Shown here one piece after another: positions 44,412-53,784 of a stretch of 64,000 nt of DNA. The stretch spans positions 1-64,000 of the forward strand of contig CAJVZH010000001.1 of NCBI GenBank assembly GCA_913020715.1. The letters are read 5' to 3'. The DNA comes from an uncultured Gammaproteobacteria bacterium. Lineage in GTDB: Bacteria > Pseudomonadota > Gammaproteobacteria > PS1 > Pseudothioglobaceae. The translations under genes and the position numbers were made by a program. The notes under the pieces were generated by a model. That model saw only the letters and a program-made list of their open reading frames with translations. It was not told where the DNA came from and did not search any database. The stretch's first letter is position 1. Each line of letters opens with the position of its first letter.

Positions 44412-45326
44412 ATGCATTTAATTCGCGGCCTTCACAACCTTAAAAAGCTCAGTGGCTGTGCGCTCACCATTGGCAACTTTGACGGCGTTCACTCTGGCCA
44501 CCAGGAAATTATTCGTCGCCTTACAGGCAAAGCCAAAGAGCTTGGTGTGCCTTCAGTTGTTATTTCTTTTTCTGTCACTCCGCAGACTTTTTTTGGGCGC
44601 CCAAAAGCACGGCTCAGTAATTTTAGAGACAAGCATATTTTGTTAGAGTCTTTGGGTGTAGACAAACACCTGCTGATTCGTTTTAACAAGGCCTTTTCTG
44701 AAACCAGTGCGAACTCCTTCATAGAAAAAATCATTGTGGAGCAATTAAATGCTCGCTACTGTTTAATTGGCGACGACTTCCGTTTTGGCAAGGGCCGTCT
44801 TGGTGATTTTTCCCTGTTGGAGGAGTATGCAAAATTAAGCGACTTTTCAGCCAACAAGCTTGGTGACATTCGAATAAAAGGTCAACGCGTTAGTAGCTCC
44901 GCGATTCGAAGCTGTCTTGCGCTTGGGGAGTTCGACAACGCTGAACAGCTTCTAGGAAGGCCATACTCCATTAGTGGCCTTATTGCGCATGGTGCCAAGC
45001 AAGGGCGCACCATCGGCTTTCCAACAATTAACATTGGCATTCGCAGAAATCTCAGCCCAGTACTGGGTGTCTTTGCCGTACTGGTTGAAATAAACAATGT
45101 CACTTATTACGGTGTTTGCAACGTCGGTAAACGACCAACCGTTGGCGGCGAAAAAACCCTATTAGAAGTTTTTCTTTTCGACTTTGACCAAGAGGTTTAT
45201 GGCGAACACGCCACGGTAATATTCAAATGCCGAGTGCGCGAAGAAAAGAAGTTCGCCTCTTTTGACGAGTTAAAAACACAAATCGCTGAAGACGTCAAAA
45301 GCGCTAAACGCTTTTTTAATATTTAA
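44412..45326 (+). CDS. ribF: bifunctional riboflavin kinase/FMN adenylyltransferase
   Basis: 304-residue enzyme making FMN and FAD. The N-terminal adenylyltransferase has LTIGNFDGVHSGHQEII (about 18-34) and DDFRFGKGRLGDFSLL near 121-136. The linker KGQRVSSSAIRSCL leads to the C-terminal kinase domain with QGRTIGFPTINIG near 196-208 and GVCNVGKRPTVGG near 231. Single-gene unit, convergent with pyrC. Its usual neighbours ileS-lspA are absent. Confidence 0.96.
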   Translation: MHLIRGLHNLKKLSGCALTIGNFDGVHSGHQEIIRRLTGKAKELGVPSVVISFSVTPQTFFGRPKARLSNFRDKHILLESLGVDKHLLIRFNKAFSETSANSFIEKIIVEQLNARYCLIGDDFRFGKGRLGDFSLLEEYAKLSDFSANKLGDIRIKGQRVSSSAIRSCLALGEFDNAEQLLGRPYSISGLIAHGAKQGRTIGFPTINIGIRRNLSPVLGVFAVLVEINNVTYYGVCNVGKRPTVGGEKTLLEVFLFDFDQEVYGEHATVIFKCRVREEKKFASFDELKTQIAEDVKSAKRFFNI

Positions 45327-45332
45327 TCAATT

Positions 45333-46370
45333 CTAAGGCTGTATTCGCCAAGTAATTTCATCGCCTGAGAGAAAGGGCTGCACCTCTGAGCCGGCAAAAT
45401 CATAGCTTTCTGGCACTGTCCAGGGCTGCTTTTTTAGTGTTATTGTTTCTGAGTTACGCGGCAAACCGTAAAAATCAGGGCCAAATTTCGAGGCAAAACC
45501 CTCAAGCTTTTCTATCGCACCAAGGCTATCAAAAGCCATTGCATAAAGCTCTATTGCGGCGTGTGCGCTAAAAATACCTGCACAACCGCAGGCCGACTCT
45601 TTGGCGTGCTTGTCGTGTGGCGCCGAATCTGTGCCTAAGAAAAATTTTGGATTTTCCGAGGTCGCCGCCTTAAGTAGGGCGTTTTGATGGGGCTGTTTGC
45701 GTTTAAGAATTGGCAAACAATAATAATGAGGTTTGATGCCGCCCACCAACATGTGGTTTCTGTTTGCAAGCAAATGATGCGGTGTAATTGTCGCCCCAAC
45801 ATTCCCTGGTGCGCTTAATACATAGTCAACCGCATCTTTTGTCGTGATGTGCTCAAGCACAATTTTAAGCTCGGGAAAATCTTTGACAATTTGCGCCAAG
45901 ACTGTTTCAATAAATACCGCTTCTCGGTCAAAAACATCAATCTCTGGATCGGTCACTTCACCGTGCAACAACAAGGGCATGTCAGCCTTTTGCATAGCCT
46001 CAAGTGCTGGGTAAATGTGCGTCACGTCGGTAACACCGCTGTCCGAATTAGTGGTTGCACCAGCCGGGTAAAGCTTTGCTGCATAAACCTCAGGAGCAGC
46101 CACAGCCTCTTGAATTTCAAGTGCGCTGGTGTTGTCTGTAAGATACAAAACCATCAGCGGCTTAAAAGCACTCTCAGCAGGTAGCGCGCTAACAATTTCG
46201 CTGTGATAGGCCTGCGCTTGCGCCGCACTTTTAACGGGTGGTGTGAGGTTTGGCATTACAATTGCTCTGCCCATTTGCGCTGCACTCATGCCCACAACAG
46301 ATCGCATCGCATCACCACTACGCAGGTGTAGATGCCAATCGTCCGGCTTAATAATGCTAATGCTTTCCAT
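45333..46370 (-). CDS. pyrC: dihydroorotase (class II, E. coli type)
   Basis: 345-residue zinc enzyme of pyrimidine synthesis that cyclises carbamoyl-aspartate. I use the ATG at 46370. A TTG three codons upstream is possible. Metal motif [11 protein letters not shown] lies near 10-20, then MPLLLHGEV, the [10 protein letters not shown] histidine and [14 protein letters not shown] near 247-260. Carboxylated lysine is expected in [13 protein letters not shown]. It has all catalytic residues, unlike the inactive PyrC' chain that often partners PyrB. Confidence 0.95.
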   Translation of the reverse strand: MESISIIKPDDWHLHLRSGDAMRSVVGMSAAQMGRAIVMPNLTPPVKSAAQAQAYHSEIVSALPAESAFKPLMVLYLTDNTSALEIQEAVAAPEVYAAKLYPAGATTNSDSGVTDVTHIYPALEAMQKADMPLLLHGEVTDPEIDVFDREAVFIETVLAQIVKDFPELKIVLEHITTKDAVDYVLSAPGNVGATITPHHLLANRNHMLVGGIKPHYYCLPILKRKQPHQNALLKAATSENPKFFLGTDSAPHDKHAKESACGCAGIFSAHAAIELYAMAFDSLGAIEKLEGFASKFGPDFYGLPRNSETITLKKQPWTVPESYDFAGSEVQPFLSGDEITWRIQP

Positions 46371-46416
46371 TGGTTTCAACTAAAGCACGAGTGGTGGGGC
46401 CTGATTATTTGGCACA

Positions 46417-49044
46417 CTAACCGTGACATTGTTTAAATTTTTTGCCAGAACCACAAGGGCAAGGGTCGTTTCTGCCAACTTTGTTTACTGTTTTTGGCCG
46501 CTGTACAACTGGGGCTGGCTTTTTCGGCTTAGCGGCCTCAGCGGCCGGCTTACCTGTGGGCTCTTCCTTTGCGGGCTGGACGTTAACACGACAAAGGGCT
46601 TTCACCATTTCAATGTTAATCGTATCAAGCAATGCCGTAAACATTTCGAAAGACTCTCGCTTGTATTCTTGCACAGGATTCTTTTGACCATAGCCACGCA
46701 AATTAACGCTCTGCCTTAGGTAATCCATTGCAGCCAGATGTTCTTTCCAAAAATGATCCAACGCCCGAAGCATCACTGCCTTCTCAAAAGTTCGCATGGT
46801 CTCACTTCCCACCACATCTTCTTTCGATTGGTGCACTGCGGCCAGGGCGTCTAGAATTGTCTTTAGAATTTTGTCAACATCGTGGCCAGAGTCGATTGTT
46901 TTTTGCAAAGGCATGTCAACACCAAAGTCTGCCTTTAAGGCCACTTGTAGGCCGTCAACATCCCAGTCTTCCTCGGCTACTGCCGCTGAAACGTGGCGAT
47001 CAAATAAATCGCCAATCACGCCCTTTCTGGTTTCGATAAAACACTCTTTGACGTTTTCGACATCCATCAACTCATTTCTAAGTCCGTAAATCACCTTGCG
47101 CTGGTCGTTAGCAACATCATCATACTCAAGCAGGTGTTTGCGTGCGTCATAATGCATACCCTCAATTTTGCGCTGAGAGCTTTCCATTGTCTTGTTTAGC
47201 ATGCCATGCTCTAGGGCCGCACCTTCTTTCATGCCGAGTCCTTTCATAAACTTTGCCTGCCTTTCAGAGGTAAAAAGCTTCAGCTGGCTATCCTCAAGTG
47301 ACAAATAAAAACGGGTAGAGCCCGCATCCCCTTGTCGGCCAGATCGACCTCTAAGCTGATTGTCAACGCGACGAGATTCGTTTCGCTCGGTGCCAATAAT
47401 GTTCAAACCGCCGACTTTGATTACCTTCTCGTGCTTCTCAATCCACTCACTCGATTGCTCTTCACCTTCACTTGGTCTGCCGCCAAGCACAATGTCTGTT
47501 CCTCGGCCAGCCATATTGGTGGCAATAGTTACAGCCCCTGGTGCACCAGCATTAGCAATAATTTCAGCTTCACGCTGATGTTGTTTGGCGTTTAACACCT
47601 CGTGAGAAACTTTGTTTTTTGTTAGCAGCGAAGAAATAGCTTCTGAGGTTTCGATACTGCTTGTGCCAACCAAAACAGGCTGTTGCGTCTCTTGGCATTT
47701 TTTAACGTCGGCAACAATCGCCTCGAACTTTTCATCTGTTGTGCCAAAAACCAAGTCTGATTGATCAATACGAGCAGATTTGGTATTTGGCGGCACAACA
47801 ACTACATCTAGTCCGTAAATCTCATGTAACTCTACGGCTTCAGTTTCCGCAGTGCCGGTCATTCCAGCAAGTTTTTCGTACAACCTAAAGAAGTTTTGAT
47901 AAGTAATGCCGGCCAGTGTTTGGTTTTCTCTTTTAATACTAACGCCTTCTTTGGCCTCAAGCGCCTGGTGCAGACCCTCAGACCAGCGCCTACCCTCCAT
48001 TGTTCGACCGGTAAACTCGTCAACAATAATAACCTCGTCACCTTTTACAATGTACTCGTCGTCGACATGAAATAGGTTGTGCGCACGCAAACCAGAAAGA
48101 AGATGCTGCATAAGCATAATATTGGCAGAGTCGTACAAACTAGACCCTTCGTCCAGCAGGTCAGCCGCAATAAGCAATCTCTCTGCCTTAATATGGCCGT
48201 CGTCAGTTAGGTACGCCTGTTTGTGCTTTCTGTTAAGGGTGAAGTCGCCTGGCGTGTTGACCACAACCTCTTTGCCTTCACCCGTCTCAACCTGCTCAGA
48301 GAACTGAGGGGCCATTTTATTGATTGCGCCATAAACAGCGGCATGGTCATCCGCCGGACCAGAAATAACCAGCGGCGTTCTTGCTTCGTCAATTAGAATA
48401 GAGTCAACCTCATCAATAATTGCGTAGTTGTGCTTTTTTTGTGCCTTTTGCTCTTCTGAAAAGGTCATGTTATCCCGCAGATAGTCAAAACCAAGCTCGT
48501 TATTTGTGGCATAAGTAATGTCACAAGCATAGGCGGCAACCTTGTCTTCCGGCGCCATACCAGAAACAACGGTGCCGACCGTTAGGCCTAAAAAGTTATA
48601 AATCTTGCCCATCCACTCAGCGTCACGAGTGGCTAAATAGTCATTGACCGTAACCACGTGCACGCCTTCGCCGCCAAGCGAATTTAAGTAGGCGGGCAGT
48701 GTTGCGACCAGTGTTTTTCCCTCACCAGTGCCCATTTCAGCAATACAGCCCTGGTTAAGCACCATACCGCCAATCAGCTGCACGTCATAGTGACGAATGC
48801 CGAGCACCCTTTGGCCCGCCTCCCTGACAACGGCAAATGCCTCTGGCAAAATATCGTCTAAAGACGCGCCCTGGGTCAACCTATCGCGAAAATCTTGTGT
48901 TTTGGCACTAAGCTCATCGTCTGTTAATGTTTGAAGTTTGGCTTCAAAAGCGTTAATTTCAGCCACAATATGGGCGTATTTTTTAACCACTCGCTCCTTG
49001 CGGGAGCCAACAACCTTTGTTAAAACTTTATCTATAATACTCAT
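46417..49044 (-). CDS. secA: preprotein translocase ATPase SecA
   Basis: 875-residue motor of the Sec translocon. Motifs in order: Walker A region MGTGEGKTLVATLPAYLN near 102-119, DEVDSILIDEARTPLIISG-type block near 209-225, the preprotein crosslinking domain, ATNMAGRGTDIVLGG near 505-519, the helical wing and scaffold, and a C-terminal zinc-binding tail NDPCPCGSGKKFKQCHG that binds SecB and lipids. It is divergent from the DciA-like gene. Confidence 0.98.
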   Translation of the reverse strand: MSIIDKVLTKVVGSRKERVVKKYAHIVAEINAFEAKLQTLTDDELSAKTQDFRDRLTQGASLDDILPEAFAVVREAGQRVLGIRHYDVQLIGGMVLNQGCIAEMGTGEGKTLVATLPAYLNSLGGEGVHVVTVNDYLATRDAEWMGKIYNFLGLTVGTVVSGMAPEDKVAAYACDITYATNNELGFDYLRDNMTFSEEQKAQKKHNYAIIDEVDSILIDEARTPLVISGPADDHAAVYGAINKMAPQFSEQVETGEGKEVVVNTPGDFTLNRKHKQAYLTDDGHIKAERLLIAADLLDEGSSLYDSANIMLMQHLLSGLRAHNLFHVDDEYIVKGDEVIIVDEFTGRTMEGRRWSEGLHQALEAKEGVSIKRENQTLAGITYQNFFRLYEKLAGMTGTAETEAVELHEIYGLDVVVVPPNTKSARIDQSDLVFGTTDEKFEAIVADVKKCQETQQPVLVGTSSIETSEAISSLLTKNKVSHEVLNAKQHQREAEIIANAGAPGAVTIATNMAGRGTDIVLGGRPSEGEEQSSEWIEKHEKVIKVGGLNIIGTERNESRRVDNQLRGRSGRQGDAGSTRFYLSLEDSQLKLFTSERQAKFMKGLGMKEGAALEHGMLNKTMESSQRKIEGMHYDARKHLLEYDDVANDQRKVIYGLRNELMDVENVKECFIETRKGVIGDLFDRHVSAAVAEEDWDVDGLQVALKADFGVDMPLQKTIDSGHDVDKILKTILDALAAVHQSKEDVVGSETMRTFEKAVMLRALDHFWKEHLAAMDYLRQSVNLRGYGQKNPVQEYKRESFEMFTALLDTINIEMVKALCRVNVQPAKEEPTGKPAAEAAKPKKPAPVVQRPKTVNKVGRNDPCPCGSGKKFKQCHG

Positions 49045-49086
49045 CTAACTATAAAAAATTCAAAAAACATACGCATTTTCTCACAG

Positions 49087-49392
49087 ATGGCTTACAAACC
49101 TACAACAAACCTAACAAATTTTAAACCGGCGGGCGCTCTTGGCGGCTTGTTTGAAAAAGCCAGAACGCACAACCATCTAAATGACCAGCTTCAAGTGTTG
49201 CTGGAGGCGCAATTCAAAGGCCTGGCCCTGTGTCTGGTGAAAGGCGACTGTGTGACATTAATCGCACCCAATCAAGCAATCGCCTATCGGGCAAACAAAC
49301 AACAGGCGGCGTTGTTGACTATTGTTCAACAGATTCAAGGCCTCGCAAACACGACCAAGCTGTTGATAAAGGTGAATAAAAAAGGGGTGTGA
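49087..49392 (+). CDS. DUF721 (DciA-like) small protein
   Basis: 101 residues matching the DUF721 domain: LGGLFEKARTHNHLNDQLQVLLEAQFKG, then CLVKGDCVTLIAPNQAIAYRANKQQAALL. DciA is the ancestral loader of the replicative helicase DnaB, and a short DUF721 gene divergent from or next to secA is its standard place in gammaproteobacteria. Lacking a C-terminal extension, it is near the minimal size for the family. Confidence 0.8.
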   Translation: MAYKPTTNLTNFKPAGALGGLFEKARTHNHLNDQLQVLLEAQFKGLALCLVKGDCVTLIAPNQAIAYRANKQQAALLTIVQQIQGLANTTKLLIKVNKKGV

Positions 49393-49481
49393 GGCACTGG
49401 TATGTAATTTTTTACTTTAAATCAGAGGGTGTTTACTTTATAATTAGACGGTTTTTTACTTAAAAATCGAGCAAAACCCCT

Positions 49482-50096
49482 ATGTCAGAACAAACTATTG
49501 ACCTTAAGAAAAGGCGCTTTTTAACGCAGGCAACAAGTGTTGTTGGTGCCGTTGGTGTGGGCTTTGTAGCCTGGCCATTCATCTCGACTTGGAAGCCTTC
49601 AGCGAGAGCAAAAGCCGCTGGTGCGCCCGTTGATGTCGATATCTCAAAATTAGAAGCGGGGCAATTAGTGCGTGTTTTGTGGCGTAAAAAGCCGGTGTGG
49701 ATTTTCAGACGTGGCACAGAAGCCAATGCAGCACTCAGCTCGCCCGAGCTTGAGGCGATGTTAGCCGATCCAAGTAGCTCGGAAAACTCAAAGTCTCAAC
49801 AGCCTGCTTACGCAAAAAACACTCACCGCACAATTGAGGGCAATGAAGAGGTGGCTGTTATTGTTGGTGTTTGTACACACTTGGGTTGCTCGCCTACGTA
49901 CAGACCCGAGCCGGGCGCTGCCGACCTGGGTGGCGAAAGCTGGAAGGGCGGTTTTTACTGCCCATGTCATGGCTCAAAATTTGACCTTGCGGGTCGTGTT
50001 TACGCGGGCGTTCCTGCACCGACTAACTTGGTTATACCACCATATCATTTTGTCTCTGATACGCTTATCCGTATCGGTGTAGACCCAGCCGCATAA
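49482..50096 (+). CDS. petA: ubiquinol-cytochrome c reductase iron-sulfur subunit (Rieske)
   Basis: 204-residue Rieske protein of the bc1 complex. The Tat-type leader KKRRFLTQATSVVGAVGVGFVAWPF near 9-33 also anchors it in the membrane. The 2Fe-2S ligands are in CTHLGC near 131-136 and CPCHGSKFD near 158-166. The operon petA-petB-petC follows with 11- and 3-base gaps. A TATAAT at 49439-49444 lies 38 bases upstream of the ATG. Confidence 0.97.
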   Translation: MSEQTIDLKKRRFLTQATSVVGAVGVGFVAWPFISTWKPSARAKAAGAPVDVDISKLEAGQLVRVLWRKKPVWIFRRGTEANAALSSPELEAMLADPSSSENSKSQQPAYAKNTHRTIEGNEEVAVIVGVCTHLGCSPTYRPEPGAADLGGESWKGGFYCPCHGSKFDLAGRVYAGVPAPTNLVIPPYHFVSDTLIRIGVDPAA

Positions 50097-50107
50097 GAGG
50101 AAAAATC

Positions 50108-51331
50108 ATGAAAAACAAACAAAGTTGGATCGACCAAAGATTCCCCCTTACGAAAGTCTGGAACGAGCACTTAGCCGAATACTACACACCAAGAAACTTT
50201 AATTTCTGGTACTTTTTTGGCTCACTAGCCATGTTGGTATTAGTCATGCAATTGGTTACTGGTATTTTCCTTACAATGCACTTTAAACCTGATGCCGCCA
50301 ACGCGTTTGCCTCGGTTGAATACATCATGCGTGATGTGGAATGGGGCTGGCTAATGCGTTATCTACATTCAACAGGCGCCTCTGCATTCTTTGTGGTGAT
50401 TTATCTACACATGTATCGTGGCCTGCTTTACGGCTCATACAAAGCGCCGAGAGAATTAATCTGGGTTCTTGGCATGGTGCTCTACATTGCCTTGATGGCT
50501 GAGGCCTTCATGGGTTACGTACTGCCTTGGGGTCAAATGTCTTTTTGGGGCGCTCAAGTGATTATTTCACTGTTTGGCTCGGTGCCGGTGATTGGCCCAG
50601 ACCTTTTGGTGTGGATCTTAGGTGACTACGCTGTTGGCGATCCTGCACTCAATAGATTCTTCTCCTTGCACGTTGTTGCGCTGCCATTAATTTTGGTGGT
50701 TTTGGTGTTCTTGCATATTGTTGCATTGCACGCTGTAGGCTCAAACAACCCAGACGGCATCGAGATTAAAAAGAACAAAGATAAAGACGGCATTCCTAAG
50801 GATGGCATTCCGTTCCACCCTTACTACAGCGTTAAAGACATTATGGGTGTTGTTGCCTTCTTGATGATTTTCTGCGCGGTGGTGTTCTTTGCCCCGGCAA
50901 TGAACGGTTACTTCCTAGAAAACGCCAACTTTGTTTTGGCCAACCCACTGAAGACGCCAGACCATATTGCGCCGCTATGGTATTTAACACCTTTCTATTC
51001 TGTACTAAGAGCGATTCCACCAATGTTTGGTTCGCAGTTCCCGGGTGTTTTGGGTATGGGTGCAGCACTGGTTATTCTGGTGGCTTTACCATGGCTAGAC
51101 AGAAGTCCTGTTAAGTCAATTCGCTACCGCAGTGCGCCATTCAAGTGGGCATTGGGTGTTTTTGTGATTAGCTTTATCATGCTTGGTTGGCTGGGTATGC
51201 AGCCTGTAAACGAGCTAAATGCGTTCTTGGCAAGACTGTTCACCATACTTTATTTTGCCTTCTTTATATTAATGCCTTGGTATACCTCAATTGGCAAAAC
51301 CAAGCCAGTGCCAGAGAGGACGACGGAGTAA
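50108..51331 (+). CDS. petB: cytochrome b of the bc1 complex
   Basis: 407-residue membrane subunit with two b hemes and the quinone sites. Heme-ligand histidines occur in MRYLHSTGASAFFVVIYLHMYRGL and in RFFSLHVVALPLILVVLVFLHIVALH. The Qo-site PEWY-equivalent reads PLWYLTPFY near 294-302. AGAGGA precedes the ATG by six bases. Confidence 0.98.
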   Translation: MKNKQSWIDQRFPLTKVWNEHLAEYYTPRNFNFWYFFGSLAMLVLVMQLVTGIFLTMHFKPDAANAFASVEYIMRDVEWGWLMRYLHSTGASAFFVVIYLHMYRGLLYGSYKAPRELIWVLGMVLYIALMAEAFMGYVLPWGQMSFWGAQVIISLFGSVPVIGPDLLVWILGDYAVGDPALNRFFSLHVVALPLILVVLVFLHIVALHAVGSNNPDGIEIKKNKDKDGIPKDGIPFHPYYSVKDIMGVVAFLMIFCAVVFFAPAMNGYFLENANFVLANPLKTPDHIAPLWYLTPFYSVLRAIPPMFGSQFPGVLGMGAALVILVALPWLDRSPVKSIRYRSAPFKWALGVFVISFIMLGWLGMQPVNELNAFLARLFTILYFAFFILMPWYTSIGKTKPVPERTTE

Positions 51332-51334
51332 ACC

Positions 51335-52018
51335 ATGAAAACATTAAGTAAATTACAACTATCAATCGCCGCTATTGCGCTCTCTTTCAATGTCGTTGCT
51401 TCACCAAGTGTGCAACTGGAAGAGGCCAACACCGATATTACCGACACAGCCTCACTACAAAACGGCGCCAAGTTATTTATGAACTACTGTTCTGGTTGTC
51501 ACGCCATTAGCTTTATGCGCTACAACCGCATCGGTTCAGACCTTGGTCTTAGTGATGCAGATATCGAGGCCAATCTCATGTTTGCCGGCGATAAGGTGGG
51601 TGAAAATATCACCACTACCATGCCTGAAAAAGGTGCTGCGGCTTGGTTTGGTGGCACGCCACCAGACTTATCTTTGGTGTCAAGATCCAAGGGTACCGAC
51701 TGGATTTATAGCTACCTAAAAGGTTTTTATGCCGATGAGTCGCGTGTGTTTGGTGTTAACAACCACGTGCTTGAAAACGCCTCAATGCCAGACGCGCTTT
51801 GGTCGCTCAGAGAGGGTCAATCAGAGGAAGCTTTTGACAGTGATGTCAGGGACATTACCAACTTTCTAGATTACGTTGGTGAGCCGGCAAAACTAATCCG
51901 CACAGATCTTGGTAAAAAAGTTCTGTTCTTCCTTGCTATTTTATTTGTACTAGCCTACCTCCTAAAGAAAGAATACTGGAAGGATGTGAAGTATGGCATA
52001 TGGCGCAAAAGAGATTAA
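51335..52018 (+). CDS. petC: cytochrome c1 of the bc1 complex
   Basis: 227-residue periplasmic heme c subunit. It has a signal peptide (about 1-22), the heme motif CSGCHAI near 48-54, the axial-ligand methionine likely in NASMPDALW near 149, and a C-terminal anchor VLFFLAILFVLAYLLKKEYWKDV. GGAG lies upstream of its ATG, and a terminator follows. Confidence 0.96.
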   Translation: MKTLSKLQLSIAAIALSFNVVASPSVQLEEANTDITDTASLQNGAKLFMNYCSGCHAISFMRYNRIGSDLGLSDADIEANLMFAGDKVGENITTTMPEKGAAAWFGGTPPDLSLVSRSKGTDWIYSYLKGFYADESRVFGVNNHVLENASMPDALWSLREGQSEEAFDSDVRDITNFLDYVGEPAKLIRTDLGKKVLFFLAILFVLAYLLKKEYWKDVKYGIWRKRD

Positions 52019-52046
52019 TTTCTGATACAATTTAACCTACTATTTT

Positions 52047-52079
52047 GCAGCAGCTCCTCGCGAGATGCTGCTTTACTTT
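52047..52079 (+). terminator. terminator of the petABC operon
   Basis: GCAGCA and TGCTGC pair, with an inner CTC/GAG extension, and are followed by TTTACTTTTCT. Confidence 0.7.
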
Positions 52080-52092
52080 TCTAAATACTATT

Positions 52093-52722
52093 ATGCTAAC
52101 AAAACCCAATCCAGCTTCAACCACTCTTTATGCTGCAACGCAGGAGTTAGAATCCCATGCGGTGCGTTTTATCATGGCGCACAAGTCAATCGAACGCGAC
52201 GTCATCGAGCTAGAATTTGATGACATGCCCGAAGAGGTGTTAGAACTTAACCCGTGCCAAACAATGCCAACTCTTTTTGATAGAGGTATGGTTTTGTATG
52301 ATCTGTCGGTCATCATGGAGTACTTGGATGAGCGCTTCCCGTTCCCACCACTTCTGCCTGTTGACCCAATTGAAAAAGCAGAAAAACGCCTATTAATCTA
52401 CCGTTTCACGCGCGCAGAAGGCTGTTGGTATGAGCTGGTTGACACCATTCTTAATGGCGACAAAAAAGCGGCTGACGCGGCAAGAAAAACACTCAATGGC
52501 AACCTGATTGAGCTTATTCCTTTGTTTGCTCACCAGCCATACTTTAAGAGCGACACAATGACTTTGGTTGACGTTTGTCTAGCCCCTGTACTGTGGCGCC
52601 TTGGTATTCTGGGCATTAAGTTGGGCGATAAAGCCAAGCCAATCCTAAATTACGCCGCTAGACTTTTCGACAAAGAAGGTTTCCAAGAGGGCCTTACTTT
52701 TTGCGAGAAAGATTTTAACTAA
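52093..52722 (+). CDS. sspA: stringent starvation protein A
   Basis: 209-residue glutathione-S-transferase-fold protein that binds RNA polymerase and modulates stress and stationary-phase promoters. I use the ATG at 52093, because the chain then opens as the thioredoxin fold (LYAATQELESHAVRFIMAHKSI). LELNPCQTMPTLFDRGMVLYDLSVIMEYLDERFP near 50-83 is typical. No glutathione-site serine is evident, in line with a non-enzymatic role. sspB follows after nine bases. petABC-sspAB is a conserved order. Confidence 0.94.
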   Translation: MLTKPNPASTTLYAATQELESHAVRFIMAHKSIERDVIELEFDDMPEEVLELNPCQTMPTLFDRGMVLYDLSVIMEYLDERFPFPPLLPVDPIEKAEKRLLIYRFTRAEGCWYELVDTILNGDKKAADAARKTLNGNLIELIPLFAHQPYFKSDTMTLVDVCLAPVLWRLGILGIKLGDKAKPILNYAARLFDKEGFQEGLTFCEKDFN

Positions 52723-52731
52723 TAACCCCTG

Positions 52732-53091
52732 ATGAATAACGTTGTCCCCTATCTCATTCGTGCTTATTGCGAATGGATGGAGGACGGCAACCTTACGCCG
52801 CACATTCTTGTTAATTGTGACATACCGGGTGTAGTCGTTCCCGAAGGATTGTCCAAAGAAGGGAAAATTGTTCTCAACATGTCCTCAACCGCAACAACAG
52901 ATCGACTGATGACAAACGAGGCCGTTAGCTTTAAAGCAAGATTTGGCGGCCAGTCGCAAGAAATTATTGTACCCTGTCATGCGGTACTCACCATTTATGC
53001 TCAGGAAAATGGCGAAGGTATGTTTTTCGATGCCAAAACCGAAGATGTGCCTAAAGAGGATGAAAAGCCGAACCTTACCCTTCTAGATTAA
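52732..53091 (+). CDS. sspB: ClpXP adaptor SspB
   Basis: 119-residue adaptor that hands ssrA-tagged proteins to ClpXP. The folded substrate-binding domain spans about 5-100, with PYLIRAYCEWMEDGNLTPHILVN and IVLNMSSTATTDRL. Then an acidic linker ends in the short ClpX-binding tail KPNLTLLD. The linker is shorter than in E. coli SspB. It converges on bioD with a nine-base overlap. Confidence 0.93.
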   Translation: MNNVVPYLIRAYCEWMEDGNLTPHILVNCDIPGVVVPEGLSKEGKIVLNMSSTATTDRLMTNEAVSFKARFGGQSQEIIVPCHAVLTIYAQENGEGMFFDAKTEDVPKEDEKPNLTLLD

Positions 53092-53724
53092 GTTTTTAAT
53101 ATCAGCCCAAAACCGATCCAAAGCTGTCAACGAAAAGCCAACCAAGGGCACCTTTGTATAAGCTCTAAGCGCCCCAAGATTTGATAGTGTGTTGCTCTCA
53201 ACCTGATTAAGCACTACACAGGCAACCCGAAGATTGTTCTTGTGGGCGGCGTCAATTGTCAATAATGCCTGCGAAATAGCGCCAAGCTCATCACGCACCA
53301 CCACAATCAAGGGTAAATTAAGCGCCGAAGCCAAATCGGCATTTAACACCCGCTCTGCTATTGGCGAATAAAAGCCGCCGGCACCCTCAACAAGAACATA
53401 GTCGTCGCCGGTATTTTTCCTACATGCCACAACAAGCTGCTCCAGGCCTAACTTTTTTCCGGCCTCGTTACTGGCTTTTTCTGGGCTGGCCTCCAGTTCA
53501 AAACAATAGGGGCAGACAGTAGAGAGTGGCTCACTATTTCCACAAGCCTCAGACAGCGCTATTGCATCCCTTGGGGCAAATTTAGCATCAACAATAGGAC
53601 AGTCGGATTCCACTGGCTTTCTAACCCTAACCTTGCGCTCTTCGCTTAATCGTCGGACGATTTCGACGGCAACGGTGGTTTTTCCGACCTCTGTATTGCT
53701 AGCAGTTATAAAGATACCGTTCAT
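53083..53724 (-). CDS. bioD: dethiobiotin synthetase
   Basis: 213-residue biotin-pathway ligase that closes the ureido ring of dethiobiotin. P-loop ITASNTEVGKTTVAVEI lies at 6-22, substrate lysine region VRKPVESDCP near 34-43, and VLVEGAGGFYSPI near 107-119. No other bio genes are near. The start is fixed by the family and sits six bases after a TAAAAT box. Confidence 0.94.
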   Translation of the reverse strand: MNGIFITASNTEVGKTTVAVEIVRRLSEERKVRVRKPVESDCPIVDAKFAPRDAIALSEACGNSEPLSTVCPYCFELEASPEKASNEAGKKLGLEQLVVACRKNTGDDYVLVEGAGGFYSPIAERVLNADLASALNLPLIVVVRDELGAISQALLTIDAAHKNNLRVACVVLNQVESNTLSNLGALRAYTKVPLVGFSLTALDRFWADIKNLI

Positions 53725-53730
53725 GGCAGC

Positions 53731-53736
53731 ATTTTA
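53731..53736 (-). promoter_or_regulatory. -10 box directly before bioD (leaderless start)
   Basis: TAAAAT on the minus strand ends six bases before the bioD ATG. The next upstream codons cannot extend the protein in a way the family supports. Confidence 0.5.
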
Positions 53737-53771
53737 GCCGAAGTTCACCGATGAATACCCATTCATAAAAG

Positions 53772-53777
53772 TATAAT
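53772..53777 (+). promoter_or_regulatory. -10 box directly before pyrD (leaderless start)
   Basis: TATAAT ends seven bases before the ATG at 53785, leaving a leader of zero to one base. Confidence 0.55.
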
Positions 53778-53784
53778 AGCCCCC

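Noticed and set aside
46423-48307. Several plus-strand frames over secA
   Set aside because: All lie opposite conserved SecA domains and show only the reversed codon pattern.
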